Below, in pieces: positions 61,866-64,000 of a DNA stretch of 64,000 nucleotides. The translations under genes were made by a program, and so were the position numbers. The stretch comes from Panulirus ornatus (lineage: Eukaryota > Arthropoda > Malacostraca > Decapoda > Palinuridae), in contig NC_092270.1 of the NCBI RefSeq assembly GCF_036320965.1, positions 21,864,940 through 21,928,939 of the forward strand, given 5' to 3'. Position 1 is the first letter of the stretch. The number at the start of each line of letters is the position of its first letter. The notes below the pieces were generated by a model, which did no database searches, was not told the origin of the DNA, and saw only the letters and a list, made by a program, of their open reading frames with translations.

Positions 61866-62234
61866 TATACTTTTAATTACCCCGTAGTAATGTCTACGAA
61901 GAAGAGTTACCTTCAGAACGTACAGAGCAACGACAAAAAATATGTTCAGATATCTTTCAATATACTGGAAGCTTCGCTACATGTAAGGTGTTGACACTTG
62001 TATGATTAGCCAATTTTTGGCAATCGTTCGCTTGGGATAAAACTAACATTGTGGCGGTAGACTACATGTCCCAATGATCACGAACAAGACATAGCCTTTT
62101 TGATGCCATACAACTCAAAAGATACATAGGTTAATGGGATATACATACGTAAATAAATGAATGTATACTTATGGTATACATCACTCTACAATCAGCTACA
62201 CATACACACAAAAAATCGACACACACGTAGTCGG
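61866..62234. other. No recognisable gene
   Basis: Nothing identified. Confidence 0.35.
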
Positions 62235-62470
62235 AACCTGATCAAGTTTAACCCCTCCAAAGTCCAATCCTCTCCTATTTTCCTTTCTAAAACCCTTTAC
62301 GACTTTTTCATTTCCTTTGATGGCTCCGTAATTCCATTATTCCACTCTATAAAGAAGCTGGGCGTCAGCTTAACATGTAATCTATCTTCAGTACTGTTCA
62401 TTGCCGTACACAAACAGCTAAGATAGACTTTACGTAAACTAGGAGACTCGTTCGAATGCAGATGTTTCGC
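62235..62470 (+). pseudogene. LINE reverse transcriptase fragment (Jockey/CR1-like)
   Basis: The frame reads RNLIKFNPSKVQSSPIFLSK, then SFDGSVIPLFHSIKKLGVSL and TCNLS. The order N-x-K-F-N-x-x-K-(T/V)-Q (just after the palm motif), then a short D/G-S-x-I-P spacer, then LGV is typical of Jockey/CR1-type RTs. After a TAA at about 62424 (KQLR*) the words ttacgtaaactaggagactc and gttcgaatgcagatgt continue the family (LRKLGDSFECRCF). Only a piece of the C-terminal half remains. Confidence 0.65.
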
Positions 62471-62702
62471 CTTCTGAAACATGTTTCTGTTGATGCAACG
62501 TCTCGATCCGTCCTCGTGTGATGTTCTCCCTATCTGGCTACTCAGAGGTAAACACCAGCAGCTTCCATTACACTACAGTGTGGATTCTGTCTTATGTCCT
62601 TAATAATGGTTTCTGGATTCGTGAACTGGCGTTTGCGTGTCCCGTTTATCAGCCTATTCACTCGTTTTATAGAGTCCACTACGCCTAGTGGCTGATATGG
62701 CC

Positions 62703-62800
62703 TGTGTGACATCTCTTTCTTTCCTTACACCACTAAGATTGGAACTCTGTACCTTCTCAGGGCTTCCCTAACAGCTACCACCCGATCCTTCTCAAAGGCG
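62703..62800 (-). mobile_element. Family D repeat fragment
   Basis: tctctttctttccttacacc, actaagattggaactctgta and ttccctaacagctaccaccc match family D elsewhere in the window. About 230 bp after the LINE fragment, same region. Confidence 0.65.
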
Positions 62801-63555
<755 letters not shown>

Positions 63556-63703
63556 CTTAGTGTATACAAGACATCCATTTTATGGAGCAGCTCCTGGGAG
63601 AGGATGAACACCTGGGTGTACTGTGGACCGGCTGCCGACACCAGGATTCAAACCTATTCATGTGTGGCGGTCAGTAGCGCTACCCACTACACCACGGAGG
63701 TAC
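63556..63703 (-). mobile_element. tRNA-derived SINE, second copy
   Basis: Minus strand: a box A-like ccgtggtgtagtgggtagcg, then ggtttgaatcc (box B, 63644-63654), then a body with gtgttcatcctc and ataaaatgg shared with the copy at 50850-51037. The stretch between the boxes is shorter than in the other copy. The copy adjoins (AC)n on one side and (GT)n on the other. Confidence 0.72.

Positions 63704-63708
<5 letters not shown>

Positions 63709-63743
<35 letters not shown>
63709..63743. repeat. (GT)n microsatellite
   Basis: About 17 GT units, immediately upstream of the SINE head as read on its own (minus) strand. Confidence 0.96.
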
Positions 63744-63746
<3 letters not shown>

Positions 63747-64000
63747 GAATACAACACCCCCATTTCTACTTTACCGTGGAGTTCATAAAGAAATTTTCAG
63801 TTGGCCCTTAACATGAACACTGGCTAACAAATAGCGTTGAATTGGATTATAGGATTACGTTCCTGTAGAAATGCAATTTATGTTTGGTAATTGGTTTATG
63901 ACAATTAAATGTAACTTCATTTGGGCAGGTTTTATCATAACTGCATCTATTATTTAGCTTAAAAAGGCTGAAAATGCTCATGGCGTTTCATTCGGTCTGA
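63744..64000. other. No recognisable gene
   Basis: AT-rich sequence to the window end. Confidence 0.35.

Noticed and set aside
63644..63703. A tRNA gene on the minus strand
   Set aside because: Box A and box B are present, but the anticodon region does not fold in standard form and a non-tRNA body shared with 50850-51037 follows, so it is a SINE.

Overview
The window looks like intergenic, repeat-dominated nuclear DNA from an animal with a microsatellite-rich genome. It has retroelement debris of animal type, very dense (AG)n, (AT)n and (GT)n arrays, many minisatellites, and no compact or operon-like gene order. I favour a decapod crustacean, from the microsatellite density and from the retroelement types taken together. 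No species-diagnostic gene is present, so this is an inference. I find no intact host protein-coding gene, rRNA or functional tRNA gene. Nearly all long open frames are tandem repeats read through without stops.

The interpretable content is retroelement debris. (1) A decayed Penelope-like element (PLE) on the + strand at about 15955-17545 keeps reverse-transcriptase and GIY-YIG endonuclease sequence, broken by stops and frameshifts. A second endonuclease fragment lies at 55970-56275. (2) The segment that follows the PLE coding region recurs as solo copies at 14554, 18340, 23046, 25883 and 56803. All six copies carry a hammerhead-ribozyme-like block: CTGATGA, a short stem, GAAA, then the self-complementary AGTGCACT. 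One copy ends in a palindrome with a perfect 44-bp inverted junction. (3) Family A is a non-LTR (LINE) family, with a copy at 28331-29470 that has lost the centre of its reverse transcriptase, plus partial copies at 6150-6590, 26322-26465, 40690-41042, 41946-42165 and 46028-46090. (4) Family B is short, non-coding in appearance (7252-7487, 35396-35485, 59873-59905), and shares the 3' tail of family A. (5) Two further LINE fragments lie at 41050-41390 and 62235-62470. (6) Two minus-strand tRNA-derived SINE copies lie at about 50850-51037 and 63556-63703. (7) Family D is a dispersed motif (9655, 22120, 48970, 62703) that has been amplified into an 89-bp tandem array at 49120-49706.

Between these lie about 45 minisatellite or cryptic tandem arrays, with units of 8 to 89 bp, and about 50 microsatellites. 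Five unrelated arrays share a 28-bp period and two share a 17-bp period. One 27-bp array (36059-37122) has a higher-order 216-bp period. Most (AT)n tracts abut the end of a retroelement copy. A microsatellite-armed palindrome of about 187 bp (41724-41910) sits in the sequence that splits a family A copy.

Taken together, the window records retrotransposon insertion followed by slippage and unequal exchange. The observations most worth testing are the hammerhead-like blocks in the PLE-derived copies, the A/B shared tail (a possible LINE-SINE partnership), the foldback element, and the link between retroelement ends and (AT)n arrays.
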